From an uncultured Christensenella sp. (GTDB taxonomy: Bacteria > Bacillota > Clostridia > Christensenellales > Borkfalkiaceae), in the NCBI GenBank assembly GCA_910576655.1, contig CAJTJC010000003.1, forward strand, positions 1 through 64,000: a stretch of 64,000 bases of DNA, given 5' to 3'. Of this stretch, positions 49,480-59,500 are shown piece by piece. How positions within the stretch are numbered: the stretch's first letter is position 1; each line of letters starts with the position of its first letter. The notes beneath the pieces were generated by a model. It was not told where the DNA came from. It worked only from the letters and a program-made list of their open reading frames with translations, and searched no databases. Both the position numbers and the translations under genes were made by a program.

Positions 49480-52400
49480 TTAAATCCGTCCGCCGATTAT
49501 CGCGTCAATCACTTCGCGCGGAAGTACGGGCACGCTTACGGACGTCCACCCGACCGAACCGCCTAACGCGATAAACCGATGGCATTGCTCTGTATAAGCC
49601 GAAGCGCCAAGTCCCGCCGAGTTTATAATCACATCGGAAATACGGTAACGCGTTGCGTCGAAAAGATAAAGAGTTTCGATATGCGCGCCCAGCCTTATAA
49701 TATCTTCCACGCTGTCGAACGAGGGTATGCCGAGCCCGTCATCCTCGGTACAGTTTTCTATAATTTCAAACAGCGCTTCAAGCTGCGTTACGCTTACGGA
49801 CGCTATTCTTGCACCCGTTACGCCTGCGGCTGTTACGCGGAAATCCTCCTCTATACTCGTCTGCGCAAAAATCAAATCGCTGTTGTTTTCGTGCGTGAAT
49901 ACGTGGTGAGAGAACGTGGCGCGCATAATTGCGCTTTGCAAAATCAGCATTCGCACTTCGCGGTCGGGCAGACGCATATAGTCCTCCACCGTCCAGTCGT
50001 CGAACGACTTTTCACCCTGCATGGCGATAAGCGCGTCAATAAAGCTGACGGCTTCGTAAGCGTTTATAAGTCCGTTCGAATAAACGCCCGAGGGAACGTA
50101 AAGCGAAATATTGGATACGAGCATATCCGCAAAGTTACCCGCTATAAGGAAGGATTTGGTACTGCCGTTACCGTCGGAAAGCCAGTCCTTAATCAGACCG
50201 AGCGAAACCGTACCTACGTCGAAACCGTCGACGTCGCCGCCGCCGAGAAGCGCGACGAGCGCGTCGATTTCCTGACGCTTTAACACATCCAAATCGGTGC
50301 GGTTCGCCGCGGGATGGTAAACCAAGCCGTTTTCCGCAAACGCGTCGCGAACGTTATCCGTAATCAAGCTTACCGCTATATCGGATTTGTAAATGACGTC
50401 AAGCCTTGTAAGCGAGGTTTCGGGGCAGGATACCGAGCCGTCGTTCAGCGTGCCGATAAGCCCCTTAACCTTTTGATTTACGGTGGCATCGTCGAAGATA
50501 AATTCCTCGTCCTCCGACATCTGCGAAATTCCGAATATTTCGTCAATGGCGCCCGTCATATCTGGCAGCTCGGAACGCCATACGTTGGTAGAATCGTAAT
50601 TATCGAGTCTGTCCCTTGCGCCCGCGTCCATATAGAGCTTTGGAATACTCAGCGCCGAGCATATATCCTCGTTTTCAACTATAAAGTTTACTACCGAAGC
50701 GGAAATTACGTTGCTTTTATTCAGCACCTCTTTCTGCTCGACAAGCTTTCTGATTATTTTTTCGTTGCTCATATCGGATGACAGACCGAATTCCGTAAGC
50801 TCTATAAATACGGACGACAGTTCGTCCCTTTTTACTACCTTGTCAAGCTTGTCGCCGATAAGCACGTTACACGACGAGGCGGGTACGATAACCTCGAAAT
50901 TTTCAAAACGGAAGTCGCCGCCGACCATCATTTTTGACGCCGAATAATAGAACACGTCGGACGAAAGAAGTCTGTCGATACTGTCGGCATCAAGCTTTTT
51001 CAGCTTGTCGAAAATTTCGCTGCCGTCAAGCGCGCCGCCGTCCATAAGCTCTTCTACGTCGAGCGTGAGAATATCGATTACGTCCAAAAATCTTCTCAGC
51101 TCGCCGGGCGTACCTACCGTTACCCACTCCTCGCAATCTTCAAGCCGCTTGGATATTATTATCGTGCCGTGGTTTGAAAACATATCCACCATTGCTTTGG
51201 CGATAGTTCCCTCTACTATTTTGTTGCCGTTATCAATTAGAGCGTTGAACGCCGAGCTTTCCAAAACCGCGTTAATTTCCGCCGCGCTTACGTTCTCGCC
51301 AGCAAGCGGAATTATAAGCTCGGTCAGCTCGGGCACCGCCTCGAATATCTCGCGCAGCTCGTACTTGTTTATAAGCCTGCCGTCGCTGCCCGCCTCGCAG
51401 CTGAGAGCGGGAATAACGAGCATATCCCCCGCGCGTTCTATAATCACCGACGACAGCGCCGACCTTAGCAGCACCGATTCGGTCATATACGAAGCAAGCG
51501 AATTGCCGTGAGCAAGCGGGTCGTCCTTAGTTATTGTTGCGGACAGCTTTCTCAGTAAATCCTCGAACGAAAGTGTGTCGTCCGAAAGCGCGTCCACAAG
51601 CGACTTGTTTTCGCTTTGCGCCAAAAGTCGCAGACCGCGCAAAAGCTGGTAGGCTTCGCCGTGAGAGACGAGGTTACCGTCCTTATCGTATGCATTTTCA
51701 TATACTACGTTTTCGGGGAAATATATATCGTCCGCGATTGCGCCAAGCTGCGTCTGCAAAAAGCGCGAAACCTTTTTAGACGACAGAACCTTGCCGAGCA
51801 GCGCGGAATCCGCAGCGACGGAGACGACCTCCTCGTACGTTTTCGAGTTTTCGTCATAGTCAGGCGAATTGACGTCGAACATATCAACGAGGTTATTCAA
51901 TATACTGTCGCCATGCACCTTATCGTACATAGCGAACAGTCCGTCGGAAACGCCGAGCAGAGCTCTTATTTCACGCGTCCAGTAAACGCTTTCGTCCTTT
52001 ACCTCGGAATATCTTATGCCCTCCTCGCCCTCGTCGGTGAGAAACTTATTGTCGAAATAGCAGTACAGCCTGCCGAGCACGGGGTCCATTTCCCCGCTGC
52101 GCTCAGTTGAGAAAACGGACAGCTCCTCTATCTGCGGCATAACCGCGCGTGCAAGCTTCAAAGCCGAATCCTCGCCCTCGGTATCGTCGGTAATAATCGA
52201 AAGTACTATATTTAAAACGGTCTGAGCATCCTTTTTGGTAAACAGACGGTTTACGGTAAGGTGCGGTTGAACTACGTCTGCGCCCTGTTGCTTTAACTCT
52301 CGTTCGTCGGGTATAACCTCGCAGAGATAGCCGCGCGTGAACAGCAGTTGAAGCAGCTCTTTGTTATCCGCGCTTAACGACGCGGTAAACGACATACTGT

Positions 52401-53721
52401 CGATATTGGAAATTACCGAATCGACGAGAGAGAGCGCGAAATTAATTACGTAAGTTTTTGCGTCGAAGTTGTCTATAAGGTTGTTGAACTCGACCATAAA
52501 CTCGGAATTGGAGCAGACGCTTAGTATCTTATCCATCGCGTCTTCGGTATTGCCGCCGAGTATAGCGTTGATTTCGCCGTCGGCGTCGTACTTCATTAAG
52601 AGCGCGAGCGTGTCTTTCGCAAAACCCGAATATGCGGCAAGCTCTTCACGGAACGAGACGTTGCCGCTTACGCCGTGAACGGTGTCGTCGAGACCGCCCG
52701 AAAATACCAAATCGGCTGCAAACAGATAGTACGGCGTATCCTCCGGGTCGCTTATCGAATTAAGAACCTTGAATATACCCTGCTCGCCGTAGTCCTCGAT
52801 AGAGCGGTAAATGGAAACGAACTGGTCGTATTGCTCGCCAAAGCTGACGTCGTCGGGGAGCTTGCTTGCCCCCGCTCCGCCCGCCGCCACGAAGAATACG
52901 CTTCCCGCAAACGACATTGCGATTACGCCCGTAGCAAGTCCGCGCGCCATTCCGACGCAACCGCCGCCGACCGGACGCTTTTTATAAGACGTATCCGTCT
53001 TTTGATTTGCGAAACGCATATTTCTCTTTTTACGGTATCTGCGTTCGGGATAGCAGAAAACGTACACGAGGAACATTATAAAATTAAGTAACTGATATAC
53101 GATAAACAGAACTAACGCAAAGGCTATGCGATACGCCATATTGACGAGCGTGAGAACGTACGCGCTGTTTTCGCGCAGAAGAATTCCGAATTCGCCCCAG
53201 TCCACGGATACGCTGCCGATATAGTTGACCGCAACCTCGCGTATGCCGTCGCACTTCGAGCTTACGCCGAGCGCGCTCTGCAAGCCGCCCTCGCCCATAA
53301 ACACGTTGATTAATTCAAGCGTTAATCTGTCCACGTCGGGACTGTTTATGCAGAAGAAAAACGCGCCTATGCACAAGCCTGCGGTTATCAGCGAATGTGT
53401 GAGCAGAATAAGGCTTTTTCTCAGCCCCCTACGTACACCGATAAGCGTCGAAGTCAGTACTATTATAAGGAAAATTATCGTCGGAAGCCAGGCAATGCAG
53501 AATTTTATAAGCCCGTCGGTATCCTGCATTACGAAATAGTACACTAAGCAGGCTACGACCCAACACGACGCAATTACGAGCACGGCAAACAGCGCGCGAA
53601 CGCCGTGTTTTACGCCCTTGAAAAGTCCGAGGCAGACCGCGGCAAAAACGGCAAACGCAAACAGCGAAATTTCCCAGTGTTCGATTATTAAGTTTATTAC
53701 GTTTGCAACGGACGAAATCAC
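49480..53721 (-). CDS. Very large membrane protein of unknown function
   Basis: A 1413-residue protein whose first 290 residues contain about six membrane segments (near 15-35, 40-62, 78-97, 108-130, 190-218 and 258-282). Two short stretches, G-L-F-K-G-V-K-H-G-V-R and G-V-R-R-G-L-R-K-S, resemble the start of CvpA-like membrane units, but no family is clear. The remaining 1100 residues are mostly helical and acidic, without recognised domains; repeated phrases such as L-L-S-S-D-V-F and D-V-I-D-I-L-T-L-D hint at degenerate internal repeats. It lies within the surface operon, 22 bases after the LRR membrane protein gene. Confidence 0.55.
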   Translation of the reverse strand: MISSVANVINLIIEHWEISLFAFAVFAAVCLGLFKGVKHGVRALFAVLVIASCWVVACLVYYFVMQDTDGLIKFCIAWLPTIIFLIIVLTSTLIGVRRGLRKSLILLTHSLITAGLCIGAFFFCINSPDVDRLTLELINVFMGEGGLQSALGVSSKCDGIREVAVNYIGSVSVDWGEFGILLRENSAYVLTLVNMAYRIAFALVLFIVYQLLNFIMFLVYVFCYPERRYRKKRNMRFANQKTDTSYKKRPVGGGCVGMARGLATGVIAMSFAGSVFFVAAGGAGASKLPDDVSFGEQYDQFVSIYRSIEDYGEQGIFKVLNSISDPEDTPYYLFAADLVFSGGLDDTVHGVSGNVSFREELAAYSGFAKDTLALLMKYDADGEINAILGGNTEDAMDKILSVCSNSEFMVEFNNLIDNFDAKTYVINFALSLVDSVISNIDSMSFTASLSADNKELLQLLFTRGYLCEVIPDERELKQQGADVVQPHLTVNRLFTKKDAQTVLNIVLSIITDDTEGEDSALKLARAVMPQIEELSVFSTERSGEMDPVLGRLYCYFDNKFLTDEGEEGIRYSEVKDESVYWTREIRALLGVSDGLFAMYDKVHGDSILNNLVDMFDVNSPDYDENSKTYEEVVSVAADSALLGKVLSSKKVSRFLQTQLGAIADDIYFPENVVYENAYDKDGNLVSHGEAYQLLRGLRLLAQSENKSLVDALSDDTLSFEDLLRKLSATITKDDPLAHGNSLASYMTESVLLRSALSSVIIERAGDMLVIPALSCEAGSDGRLINKYELREIFEAVPELTELIIPLAGENVSAAEINAVLESSAFNALIDNGNKIVEGTIAKAMVDMFSNHGTIIISKRLEDCEEWVTVGTPGELRRFLDVIDILTLDVEELMDGGALDGSEIFDKLKKLDADSIDRLLSSDVFYYSASKMMVGGDFRFENFEVIVPASSCNVLIGDKLDKVVKRDELSSVFIELTEFGLSSDMSNEKIIRKLVEQKEVLNKSNVISASVVNFIVENEDICSALSIPKLYMDAGARDRLDNYDSTNVWRSELPDMTGAIDEIFGISQMSEDEEFIFDDATVNQKVKGLIGTLNDGSVSCPETSLTRLDVIYKSDIAVSLITDNVRDAFAENGLVYHPAANRTDLDVLKRQEIDALVALLGGGDVDGFDVGTVSLGLIKDWLSDGNGSTKSFLIAGNFADMLVSNISLYVPSGVYSNGLINAYEAVSFIDALIAMQGEKSFDDWTVEDYMRLPDREVRMLILQSAIMRATFSHHVFTHENNSDLIFAQTSIEEDFRVTAAGVTGARIASVSVTQLEALFEIIENCTEDDGLGIPSFDSVEDIIRLGAHIETLYLFDATRYRISDVIINSAGLGASAYTEQCHRFIALGGSVGWTSVSVPVLPREVIDAIIGGRI

Positions 53722-53743
53722 CGCGTTTTTACCTCCTTTAAGA

Positions 53744-54856
53744 TTAACCTAATTTGACGCCTGCCGTAAACGCGGGGTCGTTCGGCATAACGGCTATTCT
53801 GAGATGTTTAAGAGTAATCGAATTCAGCCCAACGAACAAATCGAGCAAGCGCCCGCCTGAATAGAGCACGCTGTAAAAGGCAAGAAATTTTATTCCGTCG
53901 GCGCCGTCGAAGCACTTTGCGCAAAGCTGCGCCGCAGGCACAACGAACTCGGTAAGCGCGGTACAGTCCTTAAACGCGCCCTCCATTACGGTTACGGTAC
54001 CCAAAGACGACGAGGTGACCGAGGTCAGCTTTTTACAGCCCTTAAACGCGTCCGTCTCGATTACGAGCGGGCGCTCCGTCTTTATTTTCACGCTTGTCGC
54101 GGACGAGCCTTTAAACGCTCCTCCCGCTATTTTCGTTACGGTGTATTCGCCAAGCGTCGCAGGAATTTCCACGTTATCCTCTCCGCCGTTATAGCCGAGA
54201 ATACTGACGTAGCCCGCCGAGCTTTCCTTGACGATAAAGCCCTCGACGCCGAACGCGCCCGTTACCTGCTTGAAATAGAACGTCGACGCCACTACAAGCG
54301 CGATGAAAATCGCGCATAAAATCACGTTGAAAACCGCGGGAAAAACGGACTTATTCTTGCGGAAAATATTGCGGATATTAAAGCTAAGCCTGTTCTTCTT
54401 TTTTGCCGCGACGGGCTGTTTTTTTACTTCGGGCGCAGGACTCGTTGCAGGCTTTGCAACCGTTTCCGCATAGGTTTCGAAGCGGTAAGGATTGTCCGCA
54501 AACGTACCTCCCGACCATATCACCCTGTCGAAGACCGCCTCTTCGAGATTGACTTCGAGACTGCGGCACTCGAAATTGACTTTTAACTTTGCGTTGGGCA
54601 CGAACAGTCCGTTCGCGTCTGCGGTAAAGTCCTTATGCACCACTACCGATTTTTCTATCAAACGGTTGTCGGCGTCGTATTGCAGCACCTCGAACCTGAT
54701 TTCGAAAAGCCGCTGATTTACGTTGTTTGCAAACCTGAAAACGACGTACTTTTCCTTTGCGTGCGAATTTTCGAAAAGTATATACTCGTTGAGCGCGACT
54801 ACGTCCGACGGGGTTTTCGTGTATTTGATTTTCTGAATATTGTTATACGAACTCAT
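53744..54856 (-). CDS. Single-span membrane protein with leucine-rich repeats
   Basis: A 370-residue protein starting at 54856 (M-S-S-Y-N-N), chosen for GGAGG 11 bases before it; it overlaps the preceding gene by 14 bases. Residues 1-120 form a beta-rich domain probably inside the cell (no signal peptide), a Pro/Lys linker follows, then one membrane segment at about 165-187, and an external BspA-like LRR_5 part (G-A-F-K-G-S-S-A-T-S-V, A-F-K-G-C-K-K-L-T-S-V, A-F-K-D-C-T-A-L-T-E-F). The two-sided layout suggests a link between a cytoplasmic event and the surface. Function unknown. Confidence 0.6.
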   Translation of the reverse strand: MSSYNNIQKIKYTKTPSDVVALNEYILFENSHAKEKYVVFRFANNVNQRLFEIRFEVLQYDADNRLIEKSVVVHKDFTADANGLFVPNAKLKVNFECRSLEVNLEEAVFDRVIWSGGTFADNPYRFETYAETVAKPATSPAPEVKKQPVAAKKKNRLSFNIRNIFRKNKSVFPAVFNVILCAIFIALVVASTFYFKQVTGAFGVEGFIVKESSAGYVSILGYNGGEDNVEIPATLGEYTVTKIAGGAFKGSSATSVKIKTERPLVIETDAFKGCKKLTSVTSSSLGTVTVMEGAFKDCTALTEFVVPAAQLCAKCFDGADGIKFLAFYSVLYSGGRLLDLFVGLNSITLKHLRIAVMPNDPAFTAGVKLG

Positions 54857-55556
54857 ATTCTGCCGAACCTCCGCTGAGAGCCTTGACGTTTTTGCGGCGG
54901 AAACAGAGCGCGGTAACCGCATAGCTTAAAAGCGCGAAAACGAAGCTTACGCCGATTGAGATATAATTAAGCATATCGAACAGGTACAGCCCGACGACAT
55001 CCTTGCAAAGCACTTCAAGCAGAATATGCCTTACAGCAAACATAAACGCAAAAAACGTAAAGCTTTTAATTAAAGCGTAAAGCCGTATTCTTTTCATGGA
55101 AAACGGGCGTATAACGTCGGTGTTGATTTCGTTGTCCTCAACCGTGCCGACGACTACGTTTACGCTTGCGCAGCGACGGCGAAGCGTAATGATTTTGGAA
55201 TTTATTCCCGTGTCGTACTCGTCAATCTGCTGCACGCCTATACAGCGCCCGCGGGCGGAATATTCGAGGACGAAATATCTCAGATACGAAAACTTTTTAA
55301 CGAATTTACAGACGAGGTATCTGTCGAACTCCGTCTTGCATACAGCGTACTTGCTTATGTAATTTTTCGTTTCGCCCGACGCAAAATAGACCGTGTTTTT
55401 GCCGTTGGTCATTTTACTTTTATTTATCGTTTCGTCCGCAGTATACACGTGATAATATTTGTTTTTAAGCAGCCTTGCTACGAGCAGGATAAACATTCCT
55501 GCAACGAACAACGCAGCCGATACCACGCAAAGCGCTCTCCATACGGTAATAGTCAT
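54843..55556 (-). CDS. Membrane protein of unknown function
   Basis: A 237-residue protein starting at 55556 (M-T-I-T-V-W), with AAGGA seven to eleven bases before it. Hydrophobic segments lie at about 7-27, 162-180 and 195-220, with a central soluble region (30-150) rich in Tyr, Lys and Arg (for example C-K-F-V-K-K-F-S-Y-L-R-Y-F-V). No family is recognised. It shares overlapping or close borders with the LRR membrane gene after it and the multi-span gene before it, so it most likely belongs to the same complex. Confidence 0.55.
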   Translation of the reverse strand: MTITVWRALCVVSAALFVAGMFILLVARLLKNKYYHVYTADETINKSKMTNGKNTVYFASGETKNYISKYAVCKTEFDRYLVCKFVKKFSYLRYFVLEYSARGRCIGVQQIDEYDTGINSKIITLRRRCASVNVVVGTVEDNEINTDVIRPFSMKRIRLYALIKSFTFFAFMFAVRHILLEVLCKDVVGLYLFDMLNYISIGVSFVFALLSYAVTALCFRRKNVKALSGGSAEYEFV

Positions 55557-55584
55557 AATCTGTTCCTTAAAAATTTTTCTTTGA

Positions 55585-56592
55585 TTAGTTTGTCTGCTTG
55601 CGGTATTCGCCGCCCGCCGCATTTTCCTTGCGCGCGTCGGGCTTGCGCTTTACCGCCTTTTGCTCTAAAAGTCCGCTCTTCTTCTCGGTCTCTTCGAGTA
55701 TTCTGTACGGGTCCTCCGCGTACTCGAAAAGCGCGGCGAGGTTCTGCGAAGTCTTTACGCCGTTGCAAACGGAAAGGTTTACCTTTTCGTTTATGCGCGC
55801 CGCAGCCGCGGGGTCGAGAACGACGTCCTCGAAGAGGTGCTCCTTTACTACCCTGTTGGTCAGCGTAAGCACGGGCGCAAAAGCAAGATACCCGAAAAGC
55901 GATAAGATAACCCACGCTATAAGCGTTACCGTAAAATAGTTTTCGGGAATAAACAGCTTAAGCAGGAAATACCCTCCCGCCCCGACTGCGCCGAAATAGA
56001 GCGACCTTATCAGCATAGAAACGAAATAAGTCAAAAATACGGTCGACTTGCCGCGCGTCAGCATTGTCTTGTAGCACGCGCCTATCGTCTCTCCCGCGCT
56101 TACGCCCTTATTGTTTGCCATTATATACGCCGTAGGCGAAAATATAAGCAAAGTTACAAGCACGTACAAAAGCGCAAGCGGCGCGGCGGGCGCGGCAAAC
56201 ATCGCAGCGAACAGCCATAACCTGTCGAACGACGCAAGCAGACCTACGCCGTAGCCTATACCGCCGAGTATTGCGCCGAGCACGGCGAAAGCCGCAAGCC
56301 CCGCAAGTATAATCAGCAGCTCGAAGCAGAGCGTCAGTATATACGTCCAGATTGACACCCTGCCGCCCACGTTACGGAATGACGACGAAAAGTCAAGCCT
56401 GTTTGCCTTGCGCACCACGTAGCCCTGACGGATATTCGCAAGGTTGAAATGCGGGTTGAAAATTATAAGTATTCTGCCGAAGAATTCCGCGATAAAATAC
56501 AGCAAATATTTGAAAAAGCACTTGTTGCCGTACACCGCTCCGGCGGATACCTTCAACCCTTCGCGATAGTAGTAATTAAATCCGCGATGCAT
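55585..56592 (-). CDS. Multi-span membrane protein of unknown function
   Basis: A 335-residue protein starting at 56592, with a perfect AAGGAGG seven bases before the ATG. About six hydrophobic segments (near 30-50, 78-100, 103-125, 132-158, 185-210 and 220-245) are followed by a basic, probably cytoplasmic tail of 90 residues. The N-terminal M-H-R-G-F-N-Y-Y-Y-R-E-G-L-K and the layout recall DUF975-type integral membrane proteins, but this is weak. It overlaps the end of the giant repeat protein gene by 17 bases, linking membrane and surface parts. Confidence 0.55.
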   Translation of the reverse strand: MHRGFNYYYREGLKVSAGAVYGNKCFFKYLLYFIAEFFGRILIIFNPHFNLANIRQGYVVRKANRLDFSSSFRNVGGRVSIWTYILTLCFELLIILAGLAAFAVLGAILGGIGYGVGLLASFDRLWLFAAMFAAPAAPLALLYVLVTLLIFSPTAYIMANNKGVSAGETIGACYKTMLTRGKSTVFLTYFVSMLIRSLYFGAVGAGGYFLLKLFIPENYFTVTLIAWVILSLFGYLAFAPVLTLTNRVVKEHLFEDVVLDPAAAARINEKVNLSVCNGVKTSQNLAALFEYAEDPYRILEETEKKSGLLEQKAVKRKPDARKENAAGGEYRKQTN

Positions 56593-59500
56593 ATTTGACC
56601 TCCTTTTCGTAAATTTCCGTTTCCGGATGAACAAATTTTATTACGTAGTAAGCATCCTTACTCTGTCCGTTAGCGGACTTGACCGAAGCGACGAACGCCC
56701 CGCCCGAAACCTCGACTTCGAGCTTGTCGCCGAACGAGCACGTAGCCGAAAGGTTGTAATCCTCGGCGGCTAATTTGTCCCCTTCGGAATAATGCGAAGG
56801 CGGGAAATTGACGCTTACGGTGACGTTTTTGGGCGTTACTTTTATGAACGAGCTTTCGTCGTCGCAGACGATTTTAATATCGTAGCCTCTCGAAAGGTCG
56901 ACGCCGTTACCGTCGTAGACCTTGCACATATAAATCCATTTCTCGCAATAGCCGAGAGCAGTACCTAAGGCTCTTGCAAGACTTATTTCGGGACGGTGCC
57001 CCGCAAGCAATCCGTCGCCGTCGCTCAACACGTTTTCCGCGGGTATGGATTTATCGTCAAGGCTTATCGACACGTTGGTGCCGTATTCGATTGACCTGTA
57101 TTCTTCGGGCGGAGCAAACTGCCTGATATACAGCGTTCTTCTTATAAACGCGAGCTGCGCGCTGAACTTATCGCGCTTAATGCTTTCCGCAAGCTCGGGA
57201 CACTTTTCACTTAGCTGCGCGTACGTCAGCACGACGTCGTAGTCGGTAGTAATATTCTCTCCGTCCTGCCAGACGGAAACCGACTTGAACGAAACCATAG
57301 TCATAAACTGCTTTCTTATATCGACGCTGCCGCTTGCCGTAAACGTCAGCTCGGCGTTGCCGAAAAGCGCGGTTCCGCCGCCTTCGACGAACAATATGTT
57401 GTAGCTGTCTTCGGGAAGACTGAGTACGTTGACCGTACCGTCGTAAAACTGTGAATATGCCTTGGGACCCACGACAAGCTTTGCAGGCTTTATAGTTACC
57501 GTGCCGTAACAGCTTTCGTCGGGCGCGTCGCAAAGCTCGTAGTTGGCGGAAAGGTCTATATTTCCGTTCACGCCACTGAAATGAGATATCCGAATGGAAT
57601 ACTCGCCTGCATGAACAGCCGACGGATAGTCGGCACCGTCCTTACGGTAAGTAAACATCGGCACGGCAAATTCCCCGTCGCCGTTGACGAAGCCCGCGCT
57701 GCCGTCGATGTAATACGCCCCGTAAGTTTCGGGGTCTGCCAATGCGGCGCCGTTATAAACGTACTCGTTTTCGTCCGACGGCGTAACCGCGTAAATTTTG
57801 CGCCTTTGCACCGTGAACACACTTGAAGCAAGTCCGTCGAAAACGTAATATTTTTCTTCGCCGCTTCCGATAAATTCAAGTTTAACCGTCAGATAATATT
57901 CGCCCGCCGCAATAATCGCGGTTGCGTCCGCCTCTGTTCCGTCAATCCTGAATAAGCTGTAAACCGCTTTATAATCGGCGTAATCGCTTTCTTCCACAAA
58001 CCCCTCGGAGTCGCTGAATACGTGTTTCGTATTATAACCGAAATATTCTTCTGAAAGCGCGCAGCCGTTATATTCGAGCGAAGTCGCAGTCATTTCCGCG
58101 GTTACCTTTACCTGTCGTTTGGTCACCTCAAACGCGCCGTCCGTATAGCTTTCTATAAAGTAATTGGAAAGAGTTTTTCCGTCGTTATCTTCAAGCCTTA
58201 CGGAAACGGTATATTCGCCAAGCTCTTTAAGCAGGGCAGCGGCGCCGCCCTTAGAGAACGAGAAAACCGCGTTAAGCTTTTGATTATCGCCTTCGTAAAT
58301 TCCCCAGTCGCATTCGTCCGCAACCAACGGCAAAGACGAATATAACACGCTGCCGTTATACAGCTCTTTAAGCGAAATGACCTCGCCCGTATACTCGCCC
58401 TTAGCAGCCGCTTCGCCTTCGAAGCTGACCGCGACCGATATACGCCTTTTAGTTATTGTGAATTTTGCAAAGTACTGATTGTCAAGATAATAGTTATCGC
58501 TTACGTCTGCGCCCGTATCTTTGTTTGTGACTGCGAATTGCTTAACGAAGTAATCGTATACCCCGACGTCAATCGCGTCGCACACTTTGCCGTTAAGCAT
58601 ATAACATTTTTCAACGCTGCTTAAAACGTCCGTTTCGGCAAGCTGACTTTCGTCGAATTCCATATAGTCGCTATCTTCGAGCCGATAATCCGCAACACCC
58701 GTATAAGCGTGCTGTATATCCTTCAATACTAACGACAGCGGAAGCCGCGTAATGCAATAACGCACCGAATTTACTCCGCAATTAATTACGTAGTTGAGCG
58801 CAAGCTCCTTTTCTCCGTTTACGGTACAGCCGGCGCCGTCGAACGTAACCATATAATCGCCGACGTTGACGGGATAACCCGATATGATTACGCCGAAGCA
58901 CAAGTATTTAACCGCGATTTTAAGCTCGTCTCCGTCGACGATACTGCCCGCCGCGACCTCGTAACCGTCGTCGGGATAGACAAATTCACGGCCGTTGTAG
59001 GGTCTGCCTTCGTCCATATCGAGCAGGTTTATAGTAATTTCCCTGCGAGCTATTTCAAACTGACTGTCTAAAACCGTTAATTGATAGTTGTTTATATCTG
59101 CGTATCCGCCGACGATTGAAGCTTCGTTAACCTCGACGCCGTATATGCCTGCGTTTACAGGCTGCGCAACTTCAACGCCGCCGCGCGTATACTTAACGGT
59201 AATTACAAGCGTTTCGCCGTCAACGGTGCGCTTGCTTCCCGCAGCGTACGCAAATTCGCCGTTCCAGCCCTCGAACGCTTCGCCGTATATTACGTTGCTT
59301 ACGGGACTTAAAACAACGGACAGCTTGCGCGGCGTTACGGTAAGCTTACCGTACGAAACGCCGATAGCGTAATTTTTTGTAATTTCTTCGTTTTCTACGA
59401 TATATTCGACTACGTTGTCTACGGTGCCTACGGTAACGACCGTATCATAAGACACTGCTATAAGCTTATGTCCGAGAACGAGTGCGCTGCCGCCTCCGTC

